Notes: generated from the sequence alone by a model not told the origin. Counted from the first letter of the stretch, positions 23,577 to 36,226 are shown. The stretch is DNA of 64,000 bases from Quercus robur (GCF_932294415.1 NC_065537.1:7358349-7422348), one strand, 5' to 3'. Made by a program: numbers and translations.

Positions 23577-24418
23577 GAAGTCCGCAAGATGGACGGATTA
23601 TCCTACAGGGACGATCCCACTACGTCCACAAGGTGGACGGATCATCCTACAGGGATGATAGCCATAAGTCCACAAGATGGACGGATACAATATGAAGTCC
23701 GCAAGATGGACGGATTATCCTACAGGGACGATCCCACTACGTCCACAAGGTGGACGGATCATCCTACAGGGATGATAGCCATAAGTCCACAAGATGGACG
23801 GATACAATATGAAGTCCGCAAGATGGACGGATTATCCTACAGGGACGATCCCACTACGTCCACAAGGTGGACGGATCGTCCTACAGGGACGATCACCCTG
23901 AGTCCACAAAGTGGACGGATCACTAAGGTGATGAAACAAAAGTCCACAAAGTGGACGGATCACTAAGGTGATGAAACAAAAGTCCACAAAGTGGACGGAT
24001 CACTGAGGTGATGAAATATGAGTCCACAAAGTGGACGGATCACTAAGGTAGTGAAACATAAGTCCACAAAGTGGACAGATCACTAAGGTGATGAAATATA
24101 AGTCCACAAAGTAGACAGATCACTAAGGTGATGAAACAAAAGTCCACAAAGTGGACGGATCACTAAGGTGATGAAATGTGAGTCCACAAAGTGGACGGAT
24201 CACTAAGGTGATGAAACAAAAGTCCACAAAGTGGACGGATCACTAAGGTGATGAAATATGAATCCACAAAGTGGACGGATCACTAAGGTGATGAAACATA
24301 AGTCCACCAAGTGGACGGACTACTTAGGTGATGTGACATAGGTCCACAAAGTGGACGGATCACAAAGGTGATGCAATTAGTCCACAAAGTGGACGGATCA
24401 CTAAGATGTTGAAATACA
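23577..24418 (+). repeat. Hairpin-forming tandem array, 117-bp then 40-bp units
   Basis: 117-bp units start at 23577, 23694 and 23811 (the last diverging). From 23901 there are about 13 units of 40 bp in near-perfect register. Each 40-bp unit contains two inverted repeats, GTCCAC-AAA-GTGGAC and ATCAC-TAAG-GTGAT. The 117-bp units contain ATCRTCC-TACAG-GGAYGAT arms. It lies between the integrase stop and the 3' end of the antisense gene. An ORF at 23415-23966 reads through the first repeats only because 117 is divisible by three; it is not called as a gene. Confidence 0.95.
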
Positions 24419-24892
24419 TGAAATAAAGTCCTTGAGATGGACGGACTGTCCTACATGAAATAAAGTCCCAAGGTGGACGGATACAATGGATGGACGTTTT
24501 CGCAAAGTGGACGTATATTGGCTACGTTAAAATTTTCTACAAGTCCATTAAATACGCGATATATTTAAAAGTGATGAACAACGCCACAAAGTGGACGGTC
24601 CGCATAATAAACCCCTCAAAACAGACGGAGAAGGAAAATCCTCACCGATGTAAATGCTCAATCCGTCTGCAATGTGGACGGATAATCACAGATTAACAAA
24701 TATCCTCACAAAAATAATCCCTCAAGAAGGTAGACGGAGTTTTAAACAGAGCACCAAACAATTATAAAAAGCATGTGAACTTTTAAGCCAAAAGCCCCAA
24801 AGGCAAATGTTCAATACAAAAAAAGGACGGATTGTCTTAAAAAATGAATAAAAAAGAAAGACGGATTGTTCACAAAATAAAGTACATATGCA
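24419..24892. other. Spacer with degenerate TGGACGG motifs
   Basis: Decayed relatives of the array (CCACAAAGTGGACGG near 24580, CAATGTGGACGG near 24670) grade into AT-rich sequence that would form the 3' untranslated region of the antisense gene. No separate gene was recognised. Confidence 0.6.
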
Positions 24893-27032
24893 TCAATCTT
24901 TCTTTTCTTCAGCATCTGGGACATCCTTCGACGGGGCGGACTCTCCGTCTCCCTGAGCAGCACCGTCTCCAAAAAGGTCCTCCGTATTTTCGGAGGCGAC
25001 GGGGAGGGCAGAAGTCTGGGCTTGGTCCTCAAGTTTGACCATTGTCAAGTCCAGCTCTGGATAAGCCTTCTTGACTTGACGGAGGGAATCATCGAATCCT
25101 TGGAGGAAGGAGTCCGACAGCTCGCCCAAACAGGACTCCGAGCATCGGTACTCCTCGACGGCTGCCACTCTAGCCTGACGGATCTCTTCTTTGAGTTGTT
25201 TTATCTCAGCTTCTTTGTTCTCTATGACCGTCAGCGAAGTAGCCGTCTTCTCCTCAAGCTCCTTCCTCGCCTGCTCAGAAAGCTCCAGCTTCTTCTCCAT
25301 CTTGGACCTCCATCTCTGAAGTTGTCCGAGCTCTTCCTCCGTCTGCTGCGCCTTCGCGCGCACCCGGTCCAAGCTACTCTCACGGTTGAGACACCGGTCA
25401 AGTAGTCCCTTCATCATGACCAAGGACTGCAAGTAGAAAAGAGACCGTCACATAATGTAAGTAACAGGAAGAATGAAAAACAAAAACTTATTTGACAAAC
25501 ATAACCAACCTGAGCGACGGCGAAGAGGCCCGTCTCCCCCATGGCCTCCGTCGAATGGTTTCCCAGGTCTTCGTAGTCTTCTGCCGTGATGATGGACGAC
25601 AGTTTCTCCAATGCATACTTGGAGTCATCACGAAGAAGGGAAGGAGGTCTCTCTTGCTTACCGTCTGGGACCGCCATCAATCCTTTGCCCTTCCCCTGCT
25701 TCGCTGGGGTGACGGCCTTGTTACCCTCAGCCATTAAGCCAACCACAGGTTCAAGAGAGACCTTTGGTTGCTTAAAGGGACGGTCGGATTTTGTCGTCAG
25801 TTTCCTTTTAGGGACTGAAGCTGATGCCTTAGGAACCTCCTCGCCGGATTCCCTCTTCTTGACGGCTTGGGACTTGATCAAAGCTCTCCTCTTTGCGTCA
25901 TCCATCTCTGCAAATAATGACGGATGAAATTAAAACAAAATAAAGCAAAGTAAATGACAAGTAAAGTTGACGGGCTTACGTTTGTGAACTCGCTCGTCGT
26001 ATCTTATCGCTTCTTGGGTGGGCTCAGGACCGTCGCAGTACCAATGTATGGTCCTCGGGTTCACCAACTTCGCCCAAGTCCTTTCCTCCGGCGTAGTCTT
26101 CTTGCAAACCTTTTCAAGGAAGCTAAACTCCTCGAGGCTGACTTGTGGGCGCCGTCTACCTGCAAAGAAAGATGATCAAGATATACACATATAACTGGAC
26201 GGATATGAAAAGCAACACAAAATTTAGACGGATGCATACGTGTCTGATTTATAACTGCCCAAGTTGTGTCGACGGGCATGAACTCCGTCTCCCCTGGATG
26301 GTTCATCCATCTATCACCCTCCAGGAAGAAGTACCGACTCTTCCAGTCTCTATTTGAGTCTGGGGTCTCAAAGATCACCTTCAACAAGGGGCTCCGACTG
26401 GCAAAACTGTACATCCCCCTTGATCCAGAAATCTCGTCTGGACGGTAACAGTGAAGAAATTCACGGACCGTCAATTTCCTTTCCCTGTTTGACATTGCAC
26501 CGTAGAGAATCTCCATGGCTATGAAGACCCTCCAGGCGTTAGGGGATATCTGGGTGACGGACAACCCCAGATACTGCAAGAGTTCCCTATGAAGGGTAGA
26601 AAGCGGGAATCGAAGTCCAGCCTTCAATGCCTGTTCGTACACTCCTACACCGTCTACCCCTTCGTAATAACACTTCTCCGACACATATGGTAGACGGATG
26701 GAGACATAGTCTGGAATTTGGAAGTTGGTCCTGAAGGTGCTGAAATGTCTCTCCCTGATGACGGATGTAAACCTATGAACAGTCCACTCTGGCAACATGA
26801 TGAACTGCCTTAGTCCATCAGCGCCTACAACGGACTCCAGTTGTTGATCCCCGTCATCATCGGAACCCTCTACTTCGACTATCTCCACATCCTCATTTGT
26901 TGAGGATGAAGAGGAGGCAGACGGACTCCTACTTTCGCCGGGGCTCTCTTGGTCTTTATGACCGGACGGGTATACATCCTCGTATTCCGTCCCATCACGA
27001 ACCACCGACTGGTTACTTGACGCACTAGACAT
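24893..27032 (-). CDS. Antisense four-exon gene inside the Tat element (putative plant transposon-protein domain, C-terminal coiled coil)
   Basis: Read on the minus strand, coding exons join as 27032-26240, 26159-25980, 25907-25510 and 25426-24893. All introns are GT-AG (80, 72 and 83 bp) and phases fit throughout, giving 634 residues and a stop at 24893-24895. Exon 1 opens with an acidic Ser-rich tail (about 1-75). A domain follows (about 90-260: AGLRFPLSTLHRELL, SPNAWRVFIAMEIL, FLHCYRPDEI) resembling the 'putative gypsy type transposon' family (Pfam PF04195, from memory). Exon 2 encodes SLEEFSFLEKVCKK and NPRTIHWYCDGPEP. Exon 3 is basic and Lys-rich (KRRALIKSQAVKKR). Exon 4 has a long heptad-rich coiled coil (about 470-540) and an acidic end. 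Molecular function is unknown; nuclear location is only a guess from the basic stretches. The old Tat element carries a decayed homologue in the same place. Confidence 0.85.
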
Positions 27033-27035
27033 TTC

Positions 27036-27154
27036 CTACAATTGACAATAAAACCTAAGACCGACGGGTTTGAAAGTGTTGACGGGTATGGAAAGCCTAA
27101 CAACAATGCATAGAAGAGAATGTAACTTGACTATAGTAAATTAGAAGCACTTAC
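27036..27154 (-). other. Probable 5'UTR intron of the antisense gene
   Basis: On the minus strand the donor TTCG|GTAAGTGC (exon ends at 27155) and the acceptor CAATTGTAG|GAAATG (exon starts at 27035) bracket 119 bp. The second exon starts three bases before the ATG. Inferred from splice signals only. Confidence 0.6.
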
Positions 27155-27312
27155 CGAACTTAGCAGAGGACGGGTGACGGTTGGTGTAATCAGCGAATAT
27201 TCGTCCTCGACGGATTGCACAGATTAGGTTGACGGCTTTGCTCTGACAGGGTTGACGGCTTCGCTCTGACAAGTGTTTTCTGAGTGAAAATTGAAAAATG
27301 AAAGAGTGAGGC

Positions 27313-27328
27313 GCCTTATATATATAGG
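27313..27328 (-). promoter_or_regulatory. TATA box for the antisense gene
   Basis: The minus strand reads CCTATATATATAAGGC, followed about 30 bases on by CTTTCATTTTTCAATTTTC, a plausible start region. It is about 285 bases upstream of the ATG and inside the element, independent of the LTR. The old Tat element has CCCTATAAATATG at the matching position (46742-46754). Confidence 0.65.
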
Positions 27329-27590
27329 AAGTGCACGGAAGACGAAGCGACGCTTCGATCCTATACAACGACCATTCAGAGAGTGACACGTGGCATGCTT
27401 AATAAATGCTGACAACCTGTCAGTACGTACCAACAGATTTGTACCTGCCATGTATCCGTCAACTGGATGATTCTCCCTTTGACGGGTTGATCCAGCTAGG
27501 ACCGTCGTTCTATTTTGCATGAATCCGTCATATCCATATGTAAGGACCGTCACCCCACTGATCCTTTGACCTTAAAGGTGACGGATCATC

Positions 27591-27607
27591 GGGGTGAAGG
27601 GGGCAAC
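27591..27607 (+). other. Polypurine tract (PPT)
   Basis: GGGGTGAAGGGGGCAAC directly abuts the 3' LTR start at 27608, where plus-strand cDNA synthesis would be primed. The old element has a similar purine-rich AAAGGGGGCAAT (minus strand) beside its 3' LTR. Confidence 0.85.
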
Positions 27608-28059
27608 TGAAGATGATAAAATATTGGGCATGATGGGCTTACCTTAATGGGCCTGACGGATTGGGTCTCTTGGGCCTGCGTGGGTATGGTCCCAGCTTTG
27701 AAGGCCCATCACTACTGACGCAGCAAGGGCCCATGATCCGGTAATGAGAATCCTTGCTCACCACGTTTGGAAGAATTGGGAATAGAGTCCCACATTGAAA
27801 AGATGTGGGAACCAGAAAGGGAAAGTCAACCCCTTATCACTATAAAAGGCGTAATACCCACAGAAATCGAGGTATGCTTTTATGAACCCTCTCTAACGCA
27901 CTAAGTAAAACAGAGGAAGTCTAACTTGACCGTCGGAGAGTCTTTGGCCGGCACCTCACCGGTGCTCTCTGAAGGATTCTTTAGTTTCTTTCCTCGTGCA
28001 GGTTCAATTCGAGTCGCGAGTACGGTGTGACCCATTGGTGACGGGAATCGACGTCATCA
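27608..28059 (+). repeat. 3' LTR of young Tat element
   Basis: 452 bp, identical to the 5' LTR by eye except T at 28048 against A at 18116. Followed by AACTT, the right-hand target duplication. Confidence 0.97.
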
Positions 28060-28070
28060 AACTTAACTAT

Positions 28071-28073
<3 letters not shown>

Positions 28074-28108
<35 letters not shown>
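28074..28108. repeat. (TA)n microsatellite
   Basis: Alternating TA of about 34 bases, next to the insertion site of the young Tat element. The surrounding 28065-28380 is AT-rich and no gene was recognised. Confidence 0.9.
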
Positions 28109-28111
<3 letters not shown>

Positions 28112-28381
28112 AAACAAACAAAAACAAAGCACAAACATTGTGTTTCAGAATTTTTTTTGTGACATTACTTCCTATGAAAACCAAATAACTTTGTCCACTA
28201 ACCATCATAATTAAGAATAATGTCACCCACTAACCACATGGATCTTATTGCAGTATGAAAAACCAATGTAAGAACAGAAAAATATCTGCTTATGATTACA
28301 ATGTAATGAAAACACACTAAAACAAAGAGAAAAACCAGTAGTGTTGCAATACAAACCTAATACAAATATTCATCAATAAAC

Positions 28382-29578
28382 ATGCCTCTTTCTTTGAGAC
28401 GGGTCTTTCCAATACTTGGTTTACTTTATAAGGTCTTTAGGGCGAAATATTTTCCTAATGATAGCATCCTGGAAGCTCCGGTTCATCCACAATGTTCTTT
28501 TCCTTGGAGGAGTATTTTAGAGGCAAGGGATGTCATTAATAAAGGTGCTGTTTGGAGAGTGGGGAATGGAGAGTCTATTAAAATTTTGGAGCATACTTGT
28601 TTGCCAGACCATTCCAACAGTAAGGTTGTTTCTCCAAGGACTAACACTGATGCTCTCTTTGTGAAGGACCTGTTTTTGGAAGATAGAAGGGTGTGGGATC
28701 CTGGTTTAGTGGAAAGGATTTTTTTGCCGTGGGAGGCTGAGTTGATCCAACGGATTCCAGTGAGTGAAGAGTATGTTGAAGACCTGTTGATTTGGCCTCT
28801 AACTCGTACTGGGGATTATAGTGTGCAGAGCCCCTATCAGATGTTGGAGACAAATGCAAGACGATTAAATCCAGGTTCTTTTTCACTGGATGGGCAGAGC
28901 AAGGTATGGAAGATCAAGACTCCAAATAGAATTCGTCATTTTTTTTGGCGAGTTGCACGTGACTCTCTACCTACAAAACAGAATCTTCGACATCGACATG
29001 TCCCTGTTGAAGCCTCCTATTCAACGTGTGATGAGCATACGGAATCTTTAATCCATTGTTTATGGTTGTGCGATCATGCCTAGGCAGTTTGGAAATCTAA
29101 TATTAGTTTTGTCAGGTTCTACAGAAAACAATATTGGAGCATTTTCGAGTTATGGGAGGAGGTATTATGTAGCGCTTCGGAGTATCAGGTGGCTCTATTT
29201 TCTACTATTTCTTGGTGTCTGTGGCAGAGGCGGAATAGATTGAGAGAGAACCAACCAACTTGGCCGTTGAAGGAAGTTGGTGAAGGGGCAATTGTCTTAG
29301 TGAGGGAATTCTTTGATGCATGCAAGTCTGATGCTGGGCCGAGTGTTCTTGCTGCTCATGTGCGTTGGTCTCGTCCTCCAGAAGGTATATATAAGGTGAA
29401 CTTTGATGCTGCTATGTTTGAGAATTCAAGTTGCGCAGGTATCGGGGTGGCGATTCGAGACTCAGATAGTGAGATCATTGCTACTTTGTCCCAGAGGATT
29501 CCTCTTCCTTTTTCAGTGGAGATGGTAGAAGCCATGGCAGCTCTTTTTGCGCAAGGAAGTTGTCTATCTAAGGAATAA
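28382..29578 (+). mobile_element. LINE fragment: post-RT region and truncated RNase H
   Basis: An open stretch at 28382-29083 encodes FRAKYFPND, GAVWRVGNGESIKI and WKIKTPNRIRHFFWRV, the connection and zf-RVT-like part of a plant L1 ORF2 (compare the LINE at 13.3-15.8 kb). A TAG at 29081-29083 interrupts it. The same frame continues at 29189-29578 with CLWQRRNRLRE and the RNase H start VNFDAAMFENSSCAGIGVAI. The RNase H domain stops abruptly after the EAMAALFA helix, so the 3' end is missing. A short phrase (AAAGCAAATGCAAAG) at 29577 recurs at 29690, suggesting a small local rearrangement at the break. Confidence 0.85.
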
Positions 29579-32235
29579 AGCAAATGCAAAGTAAATGGTA
29601 GCTCTTTTTGACCCATAATAATAAACAATATACTATAAGGAATATAAAAAATAAAACAATGAAAAGTAAAGTAAAAAAAATCAAAATAAAGCAAATGCAA
29701 AGCACCTAACCTATCTGGGAAAGAGTTAAAAAAAATAGGTCATGGGTCATCCGGTTTGGGAGAAAGAATACTATATTTTAGTAATACCAACTCAGCATTT
29801 ATTTTGGTATTTCCTATTCAATAAATGAGTGATACATGTTCCAAAAAAACCACATCAACCTGTTGCATTGGACCAAAGCAAAAGCCAATTTTATCCTAAA
29901 AAATTTCAAACCAGTGCCACTTTCTTCCACACTTTACCAAACTTGAAATTGCAAAACCCATATGTTTCTCTCTCTGTCTCAAATGCTCCCTCTCCTTTCT
30001 CTCTCTCTCTCACTCCGAACCTCGCTGCCAAATACAGCCATTGCCGTGCATTGCTGGTCCAGCGAGATCGGAATTTGTATCCTCTGAAAACCTTGAAAAT
30101 CATTTTTATTCTATTTCTAGCATCATCGTTAGAACCTGCACCACTTTCTCAGTCATCGATTCCAACACCCAACGATGCAAAGGGGTAATTTTTCCTTTTT
30201 ATCTGCTTCTTTTCAATACTTTTTCACATCTTTTTCATTTTCTTTTTATTTACTTGCAAACTACTGCTGGGAGGCATATTTGAGCGTGGAAATGAGACAA
30301 ATTTTTTATTTTCTTTTTATTTCTTTGCAACTATGGATGGGAGACATTTTTTTTCAATACTTTTTCACATCTTTTTCATTTTCTTTTTATTTACTTGCAA
30401 ACTACTGCTGGGAGGCATATTTGAGCGTGGAAAGAAGACAAATTTTTTATTTTCTTTTTATTTCTTTGCAACTATGGATGGGAGACATTTTTTTTTTCTT
30501 TTCTAATAAAAGTTTAGAAGATGGGAGGCACATTTGAGTGTGGAAAGGAGATCGATTTTTCAGTTTCTTTTTATTTATTTGCAACTATAGATGGGTTTTT
30601 TTCACTTATCACCACACAAAATAATGCAAAGGCTCATTTTAGCGTGGAAAGGAGATAGATAGGAATACTAGAACCTGAAACTTGTTGTATATGTGATAGC
30701 CTAAAAAAGAAGTTTATTTTTTATATATATCCCAGTTTTTGTGAAACAAAGAGTTTAAGAAACTCATCAGGATATTGAAACTGATCTGTCTCTCTTTGAA
30801 TTTGGCATTGGTGCAAGGATGTGATGCTTCTGTTCTATTCGGTTTGCTGAAGGAATTGATTCCAATAGTTAGTCTCTTTCTAAAAGTCTCCGCTAAGGCA
30901 TTCAATCTATCTCTTCCTTTGTCTTTTTTTTTTTTTTTTTAGTTTTAAGTCTCTGATTGTGTAATTATGGAAAACTATGAGTTTTGTCTATTCAAGTTGT
31001 TCATTCAATATTCTTTTTCATGATTAGGCTATACTAGTAATGGATTTTTCAGAAAATGCTCTTGATACAGTTGGTGACAATGAAAAAAAGTGAAAATCAT
31101 GAAATATAATATTGGGTAAATACTATGAAATTAAACTTGGAATGCTAGTGAGTTCCTAAGGAGAAGCATATAACCTTTATAATAAGTATCAAGTATGCTT
31201 TAAACAAGGGGTTTGGCATTCGAAAAGGGGAGATGGTGGATCAAAATTAGATTATGACTGTTTTGAGAATACTATTTTTTATACCACTTATTAAACTAAT
31301 AAGTATAACTTAATATGTGCACTATTTGTGGGAATCAATCGTCATTAGAACAATGTTTTAATTGGTCGTGCCTTGTTAACAGATGAGACTATTGAGAAGA
31401 AATGGAAAAGATGAGAAGTGTAAAATATGCAACTAGTTCACTAGCTCAGCAAGCTAGTTCTATGATACATGGTATGTTCAAAATTACTATTTTAGTCTCT
31501 CTTTTTTTCTTAGCTTTGCTTGTTAAGTTAAACCATTTGTTACTATCTTCTCTTTTTCTTAGGAGATATTCAATCATCATTATTTTCCCCGGAGTTGTCT
31601 ATTACTTATCCCATGTTTAGTTATACATGAATGCTTCAAGAAAGTACCTTAATGTTACACATGAGCTAGGTACAATATGTTACTTTATAAACTTTTTACA
31701 TTAGGGGAAAAAAAAAAAGGCCCTTTAACATATAAATTTTTTTTCCAGGGCCCTACTTCAAGATTCTGAAGAATGATGGAGAACGGTATTGGACAGTTTT
31801 TTGGAATAGCAAACTACACAGATATATGCACAACTAGTGGACAATATTTTTGGGCAACATATTTGACTTGGACAGTTTTTTAGATGGGATATCTAACAAT
31901 TTGGACAATTGATATCTTTTGTAACAACTCTTTTGGATACATTTTGTAACTAATGTGGCTAAACAAAAATGTTAGATTCTATATGAAAATGATGAATATT
32001 TTTAAATGTAATGGTAAAGTTCATTTCTATATGTGCATCTTTGAATAAGACAATTGTGGATGAAGGTCGTAAAATTCATTAAGGGAGAGGTTGATAATTT
32101 TGGAGGGTGATTACAATTCCTCCCATCTAGACAATTTGCAAATAGTCTTGGGGATGACTTCGGAGTTCTCATTTTCTTTTGCTTAAAGTTAACCTTACAA
32201 AGGACTTTTGTTCAATACGCGCAAAATTTAATTGT
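29579..32235. other. Spacer without a recognised gene
   Basis: Contains a CT-rich segment near 29965-30015, a tandem duplication (listed separately) and AT-rich DNA. The ORFs at 29829-30188 and 31402-31620 show no family signature. A leader-like CT-rich stretch followed by short ORFs might be a decayed gene start, but no supporting exon was found. Confidence 0.4.
30213..30500 (+). repeat. Tandem duplication, about 142-bp unit, two full copies plus a decayed third
   Basis: Each copy contains CTTTTTCACATCTTTTTCAT, TGCTGGGAGGCATATTTGAG and GCAACTATGGATGGGAGAC. A diverged third copy (GATGGGAGGCACATTTGAG) runs to about 30600. A 120-codon ORF across the copies is an artefact of the unit. Confidence 0.85.
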
Positions 32236-32239
32236 ATTA

Positions 32240-32464
32240 AGGGTTTGTTTGGATATCATTTATTGCTAAAAACTGAAAACTGAAAACTGGAAACTGAAAA
32301 CACTGTAGTAAAATAATTTTCAAATGTGTGAATAGTGCCATGAGATCCAGTTTTAAAGTTGTTTTTGTTGAAAAAAGTAGTTTGCGAGTCCTGTGAATAG
32401 TGCACGAGATCCACTGTTTTAAACGTAGACACAAATGTGCACCAAATAATCTATATCCAAACTC
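32240..32464. mobile_element. MITE-like element with GTTTGGATAT ends
   Basis: About 225 bp bounded by GGGTTTGTTTGGATAT and its near-inverse ATATCCAAACTCAT. The interior has CTGAAAACTGAAAAC, GAATAGTGCCATGAGATCC and GAATAGTGCACGAGATCC, a pattern familiar from short non-autonomous DNA elements in many plant genomes. No transposase is present. The target duplication is not certain. Confidence 0.65.
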
Positions 32465-34389
<1,925 letters not shown>

Positions 34390-34586
34390 GAGAAGAACTA
34401 AAGAAGAGTAAAGTTGATTTGGGAATTAGATTCCAAAAAGCGGAAGAAGGAGAAAGAGAGGAGTCATAAGGCGGGGTTTTGAAAAAAATTCAAGGTCAAG
34501 ATGGTCTTTTTGTTTGGATTAGATGAGGAGTCTGGTGTGATTTTTTGAACAACAAAATAGATGTCGAGTTGGTATTATTGAAACAT

Positions 34587-35630
34587 AGACATGACAAAAC
34601 GGTCAAAATTTTCTGACCTGACCGACCCGAACTCGAACCATTTTTTAAAACTTTTTTTGGGTAAAAAATAAAATAAAATAAAGACAATATTGATTTAATT
34701 ATTTGTTGTGAGTTTTAAGGAAACAATTGAAACATTTACATAACTACATGCAAATTAATTGAAAGATGAATGGTTGAGCATTCTGTAATGAGTAAAGCTT
34801 TTAGATATCAAATAGCAAAGTACATGCCAAGATAATTTGGTTACAGTACAGTTAAAAACATAGATTTAAAATTGTAGACGTGCGAGAAACATTCACAAGT
34901 GTGAAAATAGTGAAGCCAAAGTATCATATTAATATAAATTATGAATGCTTAGACCTATTTTTTTAACAATTTATGTCCAAAATAAACGGATTTTCAAAAT
35001 AAATTATGATATTTCTTAGAGTGTGTGTTGTTTAACAATGATATGTAAAAGAGATAATGTATAAATAAGTAAACAATCAAACTTTAATGTATATCTCAAA
35101 TTGAAATAGAGTGCCAACCACAATTGACAATAAGTCATGATTGTAAATTTCTTATATTTTTTTATTTATTTTTTGTCAAATGAATTATCCAATAAGTCCT
35201 TTGTAATTTTGTTTTATATTTTGGGATGTTGATATTGTATAGAAATAAAACTTGTGTATTTGTTTTACTTATCTTTGTGTTATTTTGTTTTAGATAGTAA
35301 TGTTAGGATTTGTATAATTTTAAAATTATTGAATAAGTATTAATAAGTGTAATTTATTCTTGATATAAGTGGTGAATTCAAAGTAATACATTTTACATCA
35401 AGTAGTTTGTTGCATGACTTTCCAAATGGCAAATACATGTTGTTTTCTTTATAAAAAAAATTCATGTGAAAAATACGGGTCAACTGGACCCAACCCAACC
35501 CGCAACCCGATTGACCCGAACCCGTTTTTAACCTACTTAAAATGACCCATTTTTTACCTGCAACTTGTTTAACCCGCAACCCGATTAACCCGACCCGTAC
35601 TCGACCTGACCCGCCTGTTTTGCCATGTCT
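34587..35630. mobile_element. Non-autonomous DNA transposon, about 1.04 kb
   Basis: The ends are inverted: AGACATGACAAAACGGTC on the left and CTGTTTTGCCATGTCT on the right. The exact 6-bp direct repeat AAACAT flanks them at 34581-34586 and 35631-35636. Near both ends are GACCCG/CGGGTC-rich stretches (for example AACCCGATTGACCCG near 35505), with a long AT-rich interior. No transposase ORF is visible. The termini resemble widespread plant repeats ending in CATGTCTA. A hAT-like origin is possible, but a 6-bp rather than 8-bp duplication argues for caution. Confidence 0.7.
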
Positions 35631-35931
35631 AAACATGGTATACTTTCTCAATTAGGGGAGCTTAATTGGGAATTCACTCTCTGCCATAAATAACCATTTT
35701 CAGGTGTTCCCTGAGGCTGCATGAGAGTTTCAAGGCGTATTGAGGATACATTGAATATGTTCTATATCATAAATATAAATAAATTGCACAAAGAATAACC
35801 AAGAAACTATTGACCAATGAAGGTAAATATTCAATGGATGTAAAGTCAACATTACAATCAATGAATGAATGACATAATAGACAAAACACCGAAACATTGA
35901 TTTCAGAACTTTAACAGTAAAATTAACTTAC

Positions 35932-36076
35932 TCTGACTTCTTGTCTTGATGCCTCAGATGGATAATTGTTAACTGCAGGAGAAAGTCTAATCAGAGTACT
36001 TGGGGGAAGTAGGCCCATCCCCAACTGGGCTGCGAGAACTACAGCCCATGAGCATGCCATCACCTGGTTTTCTATG
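35932..36076 (-). other. Candidate orphan coding exon
   Basis: On the minus strand the 145-bp interval is preceded by CTTTTACAG and followed by GTAAGTTAA, a strong acceptor and donor. One frame is open throughout, with segments NQVMACSWAVVLAAQLGMG and PSEASRQEVR. It looks like a real internal exon, now isolated. No neighbouring exon was found and I do not recognise the family. Confidence 0.35.
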
Positions 36077-36226
36077 CTGTAAAAGTACATAATCAACAAT
36101 TAGTTTTAAGGGTAATGTAATTAGAGTAAGAGCCAGAACAACAAAATGTGATACAAAACGCAACTTCAATAAGGACTCATACAAAAACATATATCGACTA
36201 TGAAGGGCCCAAAAAAAAAAAAAAAG

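Larger units (their letters stand above)
17676..28059 (+). mobile_element. Complete Ty3/gypsy LTR retrotransposon, Tat type, very young
   Basis: A 10,384-bp element bounded by 452-bp LTRs (17676-18127 and 27608-28059) starting TGAAGATG and ending GTCATCA. It is flanked by the 5-bp duplication AACTT (17671-17675 and 28060-28064). Order: LTR, primer-binding site, gag-protease, RT-RNase H, second RNase H-integrase, hairpin repeat array, antisense gene, polypurine tract, LTR. A second, archaeal-type RNase H before integrase is the known hallmark of the Tat lineage, and antisense ORFs have been reported in Tat elements such as Grande (recalled). By eye the LTRs differ at only one base (18116 A against 28048 T), so insertion is recent. 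Internal lesions between protease and RT, and at the amber codon 21649-21651, make it unlikely to be autonomous. Confidence 0.97.

Noticed and set aside
23415..23966. 183-codon ORF after integrase
   Set aside because: It stays open only because the repeat unit of 117 bp is a multiple of three; there is no conserved domain.
23901..24418. Regular 40-bp repeats reminiscent of a CRISPR array
   Set aside because: Units are head-to-tail with no unique spacers, and the setting is a plant retrotransposon.
25022..25405. Plus-strand ORFs across the antisense exons (25022-25405, 25586-25927)
   Set aside because: They end at no splice or domain boundary and mirror the true coding strand.
30805..30860. 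Peroxidase-like GCDASVLF in one frame
   Set aside because: Only eight residues match; the distal-His motif before it and the following helices are absent, so probably chance.
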